A stretch of DNA of 64,000 nucleotides from Cladorhizidae sp. MBARI D1340-BT2. Taxonomy: Eukaryota; Porifera; Demospongiae; Poecilosclerida; Cladorhizidae. Under the pieces are notes generated by a model that worked only from the letters and a program-made list of their open reading frames with translations, was not told the origin of the DNA and ran no database searches. Below are positions 47,103 to 57,728 of this stretch, piece after piece; within the stretch, counting starts at the first letter, position 1, and every line of letters starts with the position of its first letter. The DNA lies in contig JAQNBH010000009.1 in NCBI GenBank assembly GCA_028752905.1, forward strand, positions 29,749,976 through 29,813,975. Reading direction: 5' to 3'. The position numbers were made by a program, and so were the translations under genes.

Positions 47103-47600
47103 CCTTACACATGTGAAGGACGGGCATGAGACCACAGCACATGCAGCCATGCATTATATATGAGAAGGAAGGTGAGGAATCGACACCACATGCAACCATG
47201 CTTTATAGCTACATGTATGGGTAGGGCAGGCAGCTCACCACATGCATTATACATGCATTGAATGGAAGTTGTCCACACTCCATGCAAACATATATCATAT
47301 ACAGTAAGGAGGGGCAGCATCTAAAGAAAGGTAGGAGGCCACACCCCATACTTGTAAACTATTAATGAAAGGGCTGGGACTGATGCCTTATGCAAGCATG
47401 ACATGCCACCATGACTTTTAGAAGGGCAAGAGGTCTTATCTCACGCAACCTTGCCTTATGGAAGAGCAATAGGCCTCACCTTATGCAGCCAAGACTTTAA
47501 ACATGTAAAGGAGTGGCAAAACACCATCTAGTGACCACACCTTATTAATATAATGTAACCATGCCTTATTCATGTAGAGGAACAGTGGGTTAATTTTCAT

Positions 47601-48379
47601 CTGAAAGTTCTAATGCTGGTCGTCTATTACTGGGGACTAGGGTACTTGCCTAGAAATATTAAAAAAATTATGGTCGCACTGACTTTTTTGCTGAAGATAT
47701 AGCAGTATTATCCCACTATCATTATGTGACAGCACCAGATATGACTATCATAGAGCATAACATTTTATTGTTGCATAGTCAACGTTTGGTAAGGTAAAGG
47801 TTTCTTGCATTTGGTACACAAGAAAAGAACTAGTTATATTGACCATAACTTGATAGGTGATAATAAGTGGTAATTTGCACCACCAAGTACGTCTACAAGC
47901 ACTTCACAAGACTAGCCAAAAACTAAACGTAAAATGGTCCTTAAAATATAGGGGGACTTTACACCTGATTTTGACAGGACTGCAATAACTCCAGATGCAA
48001 CCAACTATGAGGTTGATTTTTGGGTCAAAGATTTCTTTACCCCCCTAGAATCATCAGATATAATAGCTGGAATGTGGTGTCCTTAACCAGTTGAGCTAAG
48101 AGCCCTTTGTCTGGTCTCTGGTTCATTAATTATCATAGTAACAGGTTGTAGCACATTCAGGCATGCATATGCAAAGGTAAACTGCTGATCCTCCACCCCT
48201 CTTGAGATCTTGAGATACCGGTATTCTATTATTGTATAGTGTTGTTAAATATGTACCCCCCTTCCTCCCCCCTCAACTCAATCATAAATGCAGCCCTGAA
48301 TAGTACTTAAAAGTAGACCCCAGTGATGGACAGTTACTAACAAGCATAGTAGGTCTATACACTGCTGACTTATACCAGT
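47601..48379. other. no gene recognised
   Basis: No family or clear repeat seen. Confidence 0.45.
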
Positions 48380-50330
48380 TGGCTGATCTTTACCCCTGGA
48401 TGCTTGTTGCAGCTGCCTGTGGTTAGGGAGGTGATGTAACTGGTGATCTGTAGCAAAGTGCATGATTGTGCATATGTACACAATGCTAGTGATTGTGAGT
48501 AGTTTACTGTTTGCTCTCCTCTCCATGATTGATTCTACCCAACCTCATATAGCATCCCTGTTTCTCATGCCACATCTGTGGAGCTAGTTGTCTACTGCAT
48601 CTCGGCTTCTACTAACTTCATTTGAGAGCGACCCCCTTGCCCAACTGGTTCTGAGTGGAGGACTTGCTAGTATAGTAAATGACTAATTTTGGGGGAGTCG
48701 GTGCATTTTTTAATAAAAAACAAAAAACAAGTGGGGTACCACTATATAATTTATAGCTCCATAGATTCTGTAAACTTCATGGTATGTACTTGATATATAG
48801 CTTAAAAGATAGCGCTCTCTGTGTGCTTTAGTTCGATACTAAAATATTTTTCATGTATATAATTATAGCCAAGTTACTGGAACTAAAGTGGAGGGATCCT
48901 CAAAACCTGAATGCCTGATTTTGCTGCATAAATATCTTCAGATTTCCAAGTACTAGTGAGTTGAAATTATCACCAGTGACTAGAAAAAACCCTACTCTAT
49001 GCAATGAGCATTTGATTAGGCGATAAAACGTAAGTACATGGTCAAATGCTCGGTGGTAAAATGAATTTTGTTAAAATTCCATAAAATTCATTTTCCACCT
49101 GTGCGCTTGCTTGACCAGTACTTACATTTTAGCACCTAATCAAAAATAGAGTAAGGCTTTCTCTAGCCACTGGTGCTAATTTCAACTCTCTAGCACTTGG
49201 CAATCAGGAGATATTTATGTGGCAAAATCAGGCATAAAATTTTTTAGGCTCCCTCCACTTTAGTTCCAGTAACTTGCCTATATTTATCATATGAAAAATA
49301 TTTTAGTATCAAAACGAGCATTCGGAGAGACCAATCTTTTGAGCTATATATTAAGTCCATACCATGAAGTTTACAGAATCTATGGCGCTATAAAGTGCTA
49401 ACCACAAGTTTGTTTTTTATAATTTAAAAATGCACCTGTCACCCCTAACAAACTCACAGTTGACTACTTGCTAACTGATCAATGATGTTTATATTTTGTA
49501 AGAATGATTCTATCACAGGTTAAGTGTTGTGAAACATAGTCAAATCATTGGGTAATATATTTTGTAAGATGTACATGTAACCCTGTCTATGTGTCGTGTA
49601 ACACCATCTGTGATGTGTTATGATGGAGAAAGAAGCTCTCAATTTAGAATGTAATACCATATTTCATTAACTGATTCACCTTTTTAAGCTGATATCTTCA
49701 AATTGGGACATTCATCATAAAACGTGCTAAAAACCAGATTTTTATCTGGACATATGCAGAAGATTACAGCAATATTACATTAAACTTTATTTCTTGTTCT
49801 AATCTGTGGGAGTGGGTGGAGGAAGCGATAAAAATATAGAAATGATGATTGAATATTGCCATCATAAACTGTCCCTTCCTTACCTTTGCTGCTGTCTCTG
49901 CAAGCCAATGAAAGCTGTATATTCACCTATGCTAGCCTGAAATCCCTCAGAATATCTTCTCTCTTTAGAAGAAAATGCACTCCTTGTTGGATTTCTGTAT
50001 CAGTATCTAGGATGGTTATGCATTGAAGGTGCTAGCAAATATCACGAGGCAAAGAGTTACCCTCTACAAGTTTCTCCTGGAAAAGTTGGGCATTAGTAAT
50101 AGCTAGCTGTTCTGACAGCAGTAAGGGTAGCATTACCTTTACGAGAGTTTACAGGATCACATCCAAGGACAAAAATGTCAACTAACAAGTGTAGCATACT
50201 AATCTCAATGGAAGCAAGTCAGCATTTTCTTCTCCGTAACTAGTGATCCCTTATCAACATACTTATGTAAGCCAGAAATTGATTAAATCATATTACTCAC
50301 AGAGATCAGAATGCTCACTTAGCTGCCATC
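48380..50330 (-). repeat. inverted copy of the long-period repeat
   Basis: On the minus strand, module 2 (50330 to about 49680), a linker (49545-49470), a foldback insert (49445-48687) and module 3 (48650-48380) follow in the same order as in unit 1 at 1.5-6.0 kb. This copy lacks the piggyBac at the TTAA used in unit 1, and unit 1 lacks the foldback, so each gives the other's empty site. Confidence 0.8.
48687..49445. mobile_element. foldback element, about 759 bp
   Basis: Two inverted arms of about 350 bp meet near 49070. They share GTGCATTTTT at the tips, TTATAGCTCCATAGATTCTG, ATACTAAAATATTTTTCAT and TAGAAAAAACCCTACTCTAT/ATAGAGTAAGGC blocks. TAA flanks both sides (48684-48686 and 49446-49448). 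A 3-bp TAA target and GGGG tips would suit PIF/Harbinger, but that is only a guess. Single diverged arms lie at 19.4, 44.9 and 51.8 kb. Confidence 0.85.
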
Positions 50331-51735
50331 AAGCTCAAATGCACTCTCCCTGCGACATCCATCATTGTCCGTGGGACGGGATCCAGGATGAACTATTGAA
50401 AGTTAATGCTATCCTTTCTGGTGTTAAAACCTTCACAAGTTTTACATCCCAGATGCCACTGCAAAGATCTTGCTCTATCGTGGCCCAAATCAGCAGAAGA
50501 CTGTAAACAATGTATCAAATGACACTAACTCATTTCTCAAAGTCTAAACTATTGAGAGAGTTTACTGGTTGGCACAAGTAGCCTAGTGTAGGAAAAACAG
50601 CTTGCTAAAACAGCAGAATGCCCATAAAGATTCCTTCGAGGACAGTGGTTGCGATCAGCGATTGCTAACAGCATTTTTCTTGTCAAACCAGACTTGCTAA
50701 TAATAACCTCCCTTTCAATTGCAACCACACTTCAAATAGAAATTGCAGGTAGATGGACTGAAGTAAATATTATCTGCAGTTGCTATTAGAAAATATTTAG
50801 AAATTTTATCCCTAGCCACCTTTCCTTTAGGTAGGTTTGGGTCTTTCCATTCACATCCTTTATACTTGCTTGCAAAACTGATTAAGTTATGATTCTAAAA
50901 CTCTTAAGACCATTTTAGATCAGTTCTTGTAAGTTGCTAGTGTATTAAAAGGCACCTGTACATACTCCACCCCATAATGCTGCAGGGATAACTAATGTTG
51001 TTCTAATGCTGCTGGTACAAAGCAGCCACCATACTAGAGCTTGGAATAACAATCCCATTGAAGAGACACCTGCCACACACGTGCATGTACTTGACTGTCA
51101 AATGCTGAACGTTCTTTTTTAAGTAGCATTTAGGGGGCCTAACTTCTACCACTTTTGTCTATAAAAATATTTTAGTTACCTAAACTGTGGTTGTTAAGCC
51201 TCTCATGTTTAGTTACCTAATGTTGTTAAGTTAAGTTATGTTATCTTGCTATGAAGCACTGTTCTCAAAGTCCTTGAAACATGCACCAATTATGACCATG
51301 TCATGATTAGTGTAACATATTTCCCAGAACATTGAGGCAAGAATTGTAATAGCATAACCAGGCATATTTATAGCTGCAACTCTCTGTAACTGTCCACAGT
51401 TTCCTAACGAGTATCTTGCTGCTCCATTGCATGACTTTTACAACCTTTCTGAAGTGATCTAGTAGCACAGGCAGCTCCTCCTGCACGTCCTCTAAATTGC
51501 CCAAAAATTTTCCAATGTCCCAATGATGGTAAAACTGGATCGTAAAGGATATCAACATTGAGCCTGTCACAAGAATTGCATATTTCATGATAACTGATCT
51601 TCAAATGGTTTTATAGATGAATATACTTTGCTGAAAAAAACCAATTGCAAAGAATGCAGGATAGACCATCTATAGGTCGTTACATCATCTCAGGAGCCGC
51701 GGTATATACTTAATTTAATATGGCTTGTGAGTCTT
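50331..51735. other. no gene recognised; contains half of a dispersed repeat pair
   Basis: 51230-51420 matches 59375-59565 in inverted orientation (GCAGCAAGATACTCGTTAGG, then GGCCTGGTTATGCTA-like sequence). Minus-strand frames at 51307-51604 look mildly protein-like but fit no family I know. Confidence 0.45.
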
Positions 51736-51739
51736 ATGA

Positions 51740-52193
51740 ATTTCATTCATTTTCCACCCGCACGCTTGACTACGTACTTACATTTTAGCGCCTAATCAAA
51801 ACAGTCATTGTATAGAGTAGGGCTTCCTATAGTCACTGGTGATAATTTCAACTCTCTAGCACTTGGCAATCTGGAGATATTTAGGCACCAAAATCAGGCA
51901 TTCAGGTTTTTGAGGTTCTTCCCACTTGTAGCTCCTGTAACATGGCTATAGTTATATCTATGAAAAATATTTTAGTATCAACATAGAGCACACAGAGAGA
52001 CCTATCATTTGAGCCGTATATAAAGTCCATAACATGAAGTTTACAGAATATATGGAGCTATAAATTGGTAACCACAAGTTGTTGTTTTTTTTATAAAAAA
52101 AAAATGCTCCTGTCATCCCTGACAAACTCCCAGTTGACTCATTGCGAACTGGTGATGTTTATATTTTGTAAGAGTTATTCTAACACAGGTTAA
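51740..52193 (-). repeat. partial copy of the repeat plus foldback arm
   Basis: One foldback arm (51760-52110) followed by the repeat's linker (TGATGTTTATATTTTGTAAG) up to TTAA at 52190-52193. Matches 49090-49515. Confidence 0.75.
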
Positions 52194-52221
52194 CCCTCTC
52201 ACCGCTGTAAGCGCCATATGG
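52190..52221 (+). mobile_element. piggyBac-type 5' terminus
   Basis: TTAA followed by CCCTCTCACCGCTGTAAGCG and the palindrome GCCATATGGC (52212-52221). Compare CCGATTAAACGCCGTAAGCG plus GCGCCATATGGCGC in the 2.3-5.6 kb element. The insertion is again at the repeat's own TTAA. The other end was not found, and it is unclear whether the 56.9 kb relic belongs to it. Confidence 0.65.
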
Positions 52222-53224
52222 CATAATGGAATTTAAAAAGTGAGGATGTAATCCTGTGTAACTGCCTTAGAACTGTCCATTCATTTGGAAATGCAAATTC
52301 AGCTGCGATTGTGTCAATTTTATACCTGGAACAGACTAGCTAGCCAGATGTGAGACAAAACTTTCTTCTTTCTGATGAAGACTGAAGTATTTCTGTTCAA
52401 CTGTTAGGACTAAAAAACAAACAGATTTATTTAAAGAGAATCCTTGAATTTGCTTAGAGTAAGTTGCTCTGTAACTAATTGATACCGACAGACAAATACT
52501 AACCTTTTGTGGCACTTTTATTTTCTTTCTTTTTTCCAGTTCCTGTGTGAGTAATTATTTCTGTGCAGTTCAGAATCTCATTATAATAATATAATAGAAC
52601 TTATTTTAATCAGCTTTTTTGTTCAGCTGAGAGTAATCGTACAAGTTTGAATAAATTTAGTAGTGTACTAGTATTATGCATAATATGATGTAATGTTACA
52701 TGTTTTACCTTCTTGTATGCTACCTGAAATATTCATCTCCCCCCTCTTGATGTTCGGACTATCCTCACATTGTGAGTATTTGAATCTACAATAATCATCC
52801 CCAACATCTTGCAATGTGCATAATACAACTACTTATTGTTGGTGGTAATAATACCCACAACTGTCTATATCCCAACTATCTTAACATGGTGTCATAATGT
52901 GCTACACACAAAACTAGATGCTATGGGTACATTTTCCTCTGTAAGTTAAAACTAGACCAACAACAGCTGTCTTTGCATGGAACTTGAGTGCTATGTTGAA
53001 TGAGCTCTATACTGGGAAATAGCAACAGCGAACCTAATTTCTGCTGCATTATATGTTTTGTTTGTTCTTGCTCTAGTACAGGCAGCATCCAGCAGTGAAG
53101 CTAGATATATTTAAAGGGAACTCTTAAGGGTGTGGATCTTTCTGCTCTTTTACTATTATAATCTACTAGATAATGACAGGCTTAGATAATTTATCCACTA
53201 AAGTTTTGGATGTGGTACCTAGCC
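52222..53224. other. no gene recognised
   Basis: AT-rich, presumably interior of the element starting at 52190. A CTGATGAAGACTGAAG block lies near 52372. Confidence 0.4.
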
Positions 53225-53229
53225 CTTAT

Positions 53230-56200
53230 CATGGGCGTACGCAGTTGGGTTACTGGGAGTTCTGCAGAACCCCCCTTTCATTTTAATGATATTCATTGGA
53301 ATGTGTTTGTGTGTGTTTTTCCCTCTCAGATTTCATTTCAGGCACTGGCACACTTCATTAATATAATTTTAATTATACATAGGTACATTGATCGTGTTAA
53401 ATAATCTTGACCATGGGGGAGCGGAAAATGAGAACCCAACGAATGTACTTTCTAAAGAAAGCCCACAAACCCCTCATGCAAATAAGACCAATCTGCTCAG
53501 GGTGCTCGGGTCCCACCAAGGGGCTGTCTGGTTGGTTGGACTTTGTCCTTCGACTGGTTAATGAGCTAATCATTGCACAGTTACACATCATGCACATGTA
53601 GTGAGCATTAATAGTAGTTGTGGAACTAATGAGCTACAACTCTGCCATGAAGAGGCAACGACAAAATATGGACATCAGGTCATTTTCAAAATAACAGCCA
53701 TTGAGGATGAAGACAAGAGAAATAATTGCTAGCTATTTAGTTTGAAGCCTGTACACTTGTTAAACCAATCTCATTTATTCAGATTCTAGTGAACCTCAGT
53801 CTGATCTGGATCATTCTGAAATCAGTACCACTCTGGAAAGCTGACATGAAGATGAAGTTCCTGTAGTTAATGAATGCTCAAGTGGAAGTGCCGAAGTACC
53901 AGAATTGTATGTTTATTATCTGCAAATAGGTCTATTGATGATGCTGCTTGTTTAATAAATGATCTTTCTAGTGGTGCTAGATACTCTTTCTTATGCCACG
54001 ATGTACAATTGCCTAGTGTCCTTACTGGCACCTTATTAAATAGCTATCACCAAAAGTTTAACATATTGTGGCTCAGTAAATATCCTTGGCTAGTCTACAG
54101 TTCTAAGGTAGATGGTATATTTTGTCCGCCTTGTGCCCTGTTTCTTCCATCTAGCCAATGTAAAGATAAAGGTTACCTGGTAATTAAGACTTTTTCTAAC
54201 TGGATCTAGATGAGTTGCACTTTGAGTAATCATGCGAAGCTTCAATACCATCGTGATTGTTTGCAGCAAGCATATGCACAATTCAAAATCCAGCATCACA
54301 GTAGATGTAATGACAAGCACTGCTGTTCAAAAGGAAATTAGTGAAAAAAGGCAATACTGAGGCAAAATGTTTGAGCAATTCTTTTTTTAGGCAAACAGGG
54401 TATTGCATTTCGTGGAAAGTTAGAGGATGTTGCATCCTGGAAACTTTTTAGCACTGCTAAAATCTTTTGGGGGCACAGACAGTATTTTATATGAGCATCT
54501 TTATTGTACCAAGACAAAGAATGCAACACACTTATCACCAAGAAATTTTTTTGGGGGATAAAAATGGAAATGAAACACAAATGTGCACTATAAACATTTA
54601 TAGGATCCTATAAATGATTCCATGTATAATACAAAACATACTAACCCAACACTGGCAGAGATGCAGAGGCAGTATGAAACCTTGACAGTAATTAGCTATT
54701 TGACTCAAAATGTATTTATTAATATTATAGGCTATGATATGATTCTTGCCAAAACAATATCTGAGATAAAAGAAGCAAAATATTTTTCTAATGAGGTTTC
54801 ATGTCACAATGTAGAGCATTTGCACATATGCCTTCACTTTGTTGATGGCCATGGTGACATTCGAGAAGAGTTTGTTTCATTTGTAAAACTTGAGAGAGTC
54901 CGAACAGCTGATGTAGCAAATGCCATTATACAGACCTTGGAGGGGCTTGGCTTATCACTGAGTGATTTGCGAGGGCAAGTGTATGATGGGGCCTCAATGA
55001 TGAGTGGGGAGATAGCTGGTGTGCAGGCATTACTTCGAGAGTAGCATCCCAAGGCATTGTACACCCATTGTGCAAGTCATTCCATAAGCTGGCTATCATA
55101 AGTTCCTGTTCTGTTCCACCTATAAGGAACTGTGTAGATCAGATAAAAGGTTTCACATTATGGATTAAGGATTCAGCTAAAAGAGAGTGCCTCCTTAAAG
55201 CAATCATTCAGAAGAGGTCTCAGATTGGCACAAAGCAGTCTTCAATAATCAACGTTTGCATTACTCGATGGGTAGAGAACATCAATGGCTGGGAGCGTTT
55301 CTGTCTATATCATCCTTTTCTAATTGAAATGTGTGAGATAGTACTGTATGGAAATAGTGAATTTCTGAACTTTAAAGATGGTTGGACTACTGATGATAAG
55401 AAAAATGCTCTTGCATACATGAAAACATTGGAGTCCTTTGCTTGTATGCCCTAGTTACTCTCTTTAGGTCTATTAAAGAAGCTGTTGTTAAAATACAAGG
55501 AAAGTGCCAAGACCTTACCTCTGGAGTGACAATAGTACAAGACTGTTGCAATGAATTTAAAAGAGAGAGAGTAGATGTTGATAATTTTTTACTGCGTATC
55601 TTTCGGCATCGTTCTAGATGGGCAGTTCAGTCCAATATAACTATTTCGATGCCACGCACAACTCAGTGACAGCAGCATCGTCTGAATCCACTAATTCAGT
55701 TGAGGATTATTTTAAATGGGCTGTAGTCATCCCTTTTCTTGACCACATTATACATCAAGATTTACTAAGCATACCAACCAGGTAGCTTCATTGCAATATC
55801 TCTTGCCCATCCATGTCACTACTTCATCCTTTGTTAATATTGAACCTGCTGTTACTTTCTATTCTGAAGATCTACCAAATGTGAGTATACATGATGAAGA
55901 GTTACATCACTGGAAGTCAAGGTGGCTACAAATTTAACCAGATGAGCGTCCTCAAACTCTGAGTGAATCGCTTAAACTCTGCTGCCCCAAAACCCTTCCA
56001 AATGTCCCATTTGAACCTTTTTGCTACACTCGTACTCAGTTCTCGTACTTGTGAATGATCTGCTTCCACACTTCGATGTTTAAACAAGTGAGGAAAGACT
56101 CAGTGCCTTAGCTGGAATGGATCGATACTGTTGCCAACTTTACATAGAACAACATCAATGAAGAATTCAATGTTAACTTATTATTTCAGTAATTGTGTCT

Positions 56201-56406
56201 GTATATTTTTGAAGGTTGCTTAATAAAAATCATCTCTGTAAATATTTTTGGAGTTTCCACGATTTGTGCTGGATGAGGCTTTGTGCTGGATGGGGCATAT
56301 ATATTTCCTTCTTGTACTATATATCCTCACTATGGCTTTCAGCCACATGATCCACATCCGACATATATACATAACCTGCCTTTTCTAAAGTCTGGGTACG
56401 CCCCTG
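53230..56406 (+). mobile_element. hAT transposon, 3.18 kb, both ends present
   Basis: The left end reads CATGGGCGTACGCAG and the right end, inverted, CAGGGGCGTACCCAGA. CTTAT flanks both sides (53225-53229 and 56407-56411), a 5-bp duplication as reported for some hAT lineages. The transposase is on the plus strand. Confidence 0.85.
53874..56140 (+). pseudogene. hAT transposase (TTF zinc finger, DUF4371 type), broken
   Basis: A TTF-type zinc-finger region occupies 53874-54209 (WLSKYPWLVYSSKVDGIFCP, then PCALFLPSSQCKDKGYLV). The catalytic domain follows at 54622-55044: YLTQNVFINIIGYDMILAKT, an ADE-type block reduced to YFSNEVSCHNVEHLHICLHF (first Asp apparently lost), then the intact second-Asp block GQVYDGASMMSGEIAGVQAL. 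55068-55454 continues with CITRWVENINGWERF, and 55442-55669 with further helices. The C-terminal dimerisation region near 56095 survives only as pieces (STLRCLNK, LSALAGMDRY). Several stops and frameshifts. Same domain set as the ZMYM6- and zinc-finger-MYM-annotated hAT proteins. Confidence 0.85.
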
Positions 56407-56411
56407 CTTAT

Positions 56412-56856
56412 AAGCTTCTTAAACTAGACTTATTCCTACTAAGACTGCTTCTCAGGCTCTTCTACTTGGCACACTTGTAGATCTTGGATAGATAACCAAT
56501 TATATCAACACAGCTCTGGGCTACTTTCTGGGAAAGTAAATTGGATGATTTTACAAAAAAACATTTATGGATCTGCTATCTTTTAAACAACCTCCTACTA
56601 GGTTGCTTCTATCACATTCCAAGATGCTTCCTGGCAAGTTTCATGTGGTATTATTGTCCTCCTGAAAAAATCAATTTCACACTTGGGAAACTATAGTGTC
56701 CCCAGAAGATGCAATGCTTTACAAGTGGGTACTGAGCAGCTGCTTGCTTTACAGCTGTACTCTAAGTTCTTTAGATAGAAGAGCTATTGATTTAGTTAAG
56801 AGCTTTGTAAAGTTTGGCGTTATCAGATTACAACAGATAGCAAATTTAATTAAATA
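56412..56856. other. no gene recognised
   Basis: Short readable pieces in shifting frames, such as one ending AIDLVKSFVKFGVIRLQQIA near 56830. I cannot assign them. Confidence 0.35.
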
Positions 56857-57728
56857 TTGTGGGGTGTAACTATGGCTAAATATTGTGATACAGATAAAGT
56901 GCTGTGTATGTTGGATGATGAGAGTGATGATGATTTTGATGGCTTCATAGTGAAGAATTATAGTGAGGATTATGAGGATGTTGGAGTTTGTGAGGTAGCT
57001 GATAGTGTTAGTGATGGCGTAGTTGGTGGTGAGTGTAGCTAAAGTGGTAGCAGTTCTGGTGCCAGTACTTCTTGTTCCAGTTCTTCCATCTCCTTTAGCC
57101 AGACATCTGGGTGCACTGTTGACATGGAAGGAAAAGAGCCTTTGGAGTTTGCTCAGCTTTTTCTGGATGACAATATCCTGAGGAGAGTTGTGAACGAAAC
57201 AAATTTGTATGCTGTGCAATTCATGGCTGGAAATAAAGACTTACCTCTTCAATAAATAGTCAGAGAGTGGAAAAGGTGCTCAGTCAGTGAAATGGTGAAG
57301 TTTCTTGCCCTTTATTGCCATGAGCATGGATAATAAGCATCGGATTGAGGACTATTGGTGCAAGAAATGGCCCTTCACCATGTCATGCTTCTCCTCTATC
57401 ATGGCGGGAGACCGATTTTGTCTCGCGCTTCTTTCACCTAAATGGTGGAGAGAAGATGTACCTAGGGGTCGGCCATGATATGATGCCCTGTTCAAAATAC
57501 GGCCACTTATGGAGCATTTACTAGACAAATTCAAAACCTTTTAACAGCTGGGGAGAGAAATATCTGTCAATGAATCAATGATAGGCTTCAAGGGACGGCT
57601 GTGGTTTATCCAGTACATGCAAATGAAGCCTATCAATTGGGGCATGAAAGCTTACGTCCTGGCAGACGGCTCCAGTGGATATATGTACAGTTGGAAGCTC
57701 TATACTGGTGAGGAAACTGTATAGTAGT
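56857..57728 (+). pseudogene. piggyBac-type transposase, N-terminal half, catalytic Asp lost
   Basis: An acidic N-terminus from 56872 (MAKYCDTDKVLCMLDDESDD) is followed by a Ser-rich linker, then LEFAQLFLDDNILRRVVNET near 57160, the family's domain entry. After several stops, the first catalytic block near 57563 reads SVNESMIGFKGRL with Asn where Asp is required. QMKPINWGMKAYVLADGSSG and YMYSWKLYTGEE follow. The sequence then loses homology near 57728, so the second to fourth acidic positions and the Cys-rich tail are missing. It differs enough from the 3-4.5 kb transposase to be another family. Confidence 0.78.

Larger units (their letters stand above)
45180..47600 (+). repeat. minisatellite of about 50-65 bp units, split by a hAT element
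   Basis: Units around GGAGGCCACACCCCATGCA and CATGCCTTACACATGTGAAG lie at 45180-45221 and 47103-47600. The two parts join exactly at the duplicated CCTTACAC. Confidence 0.8.
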
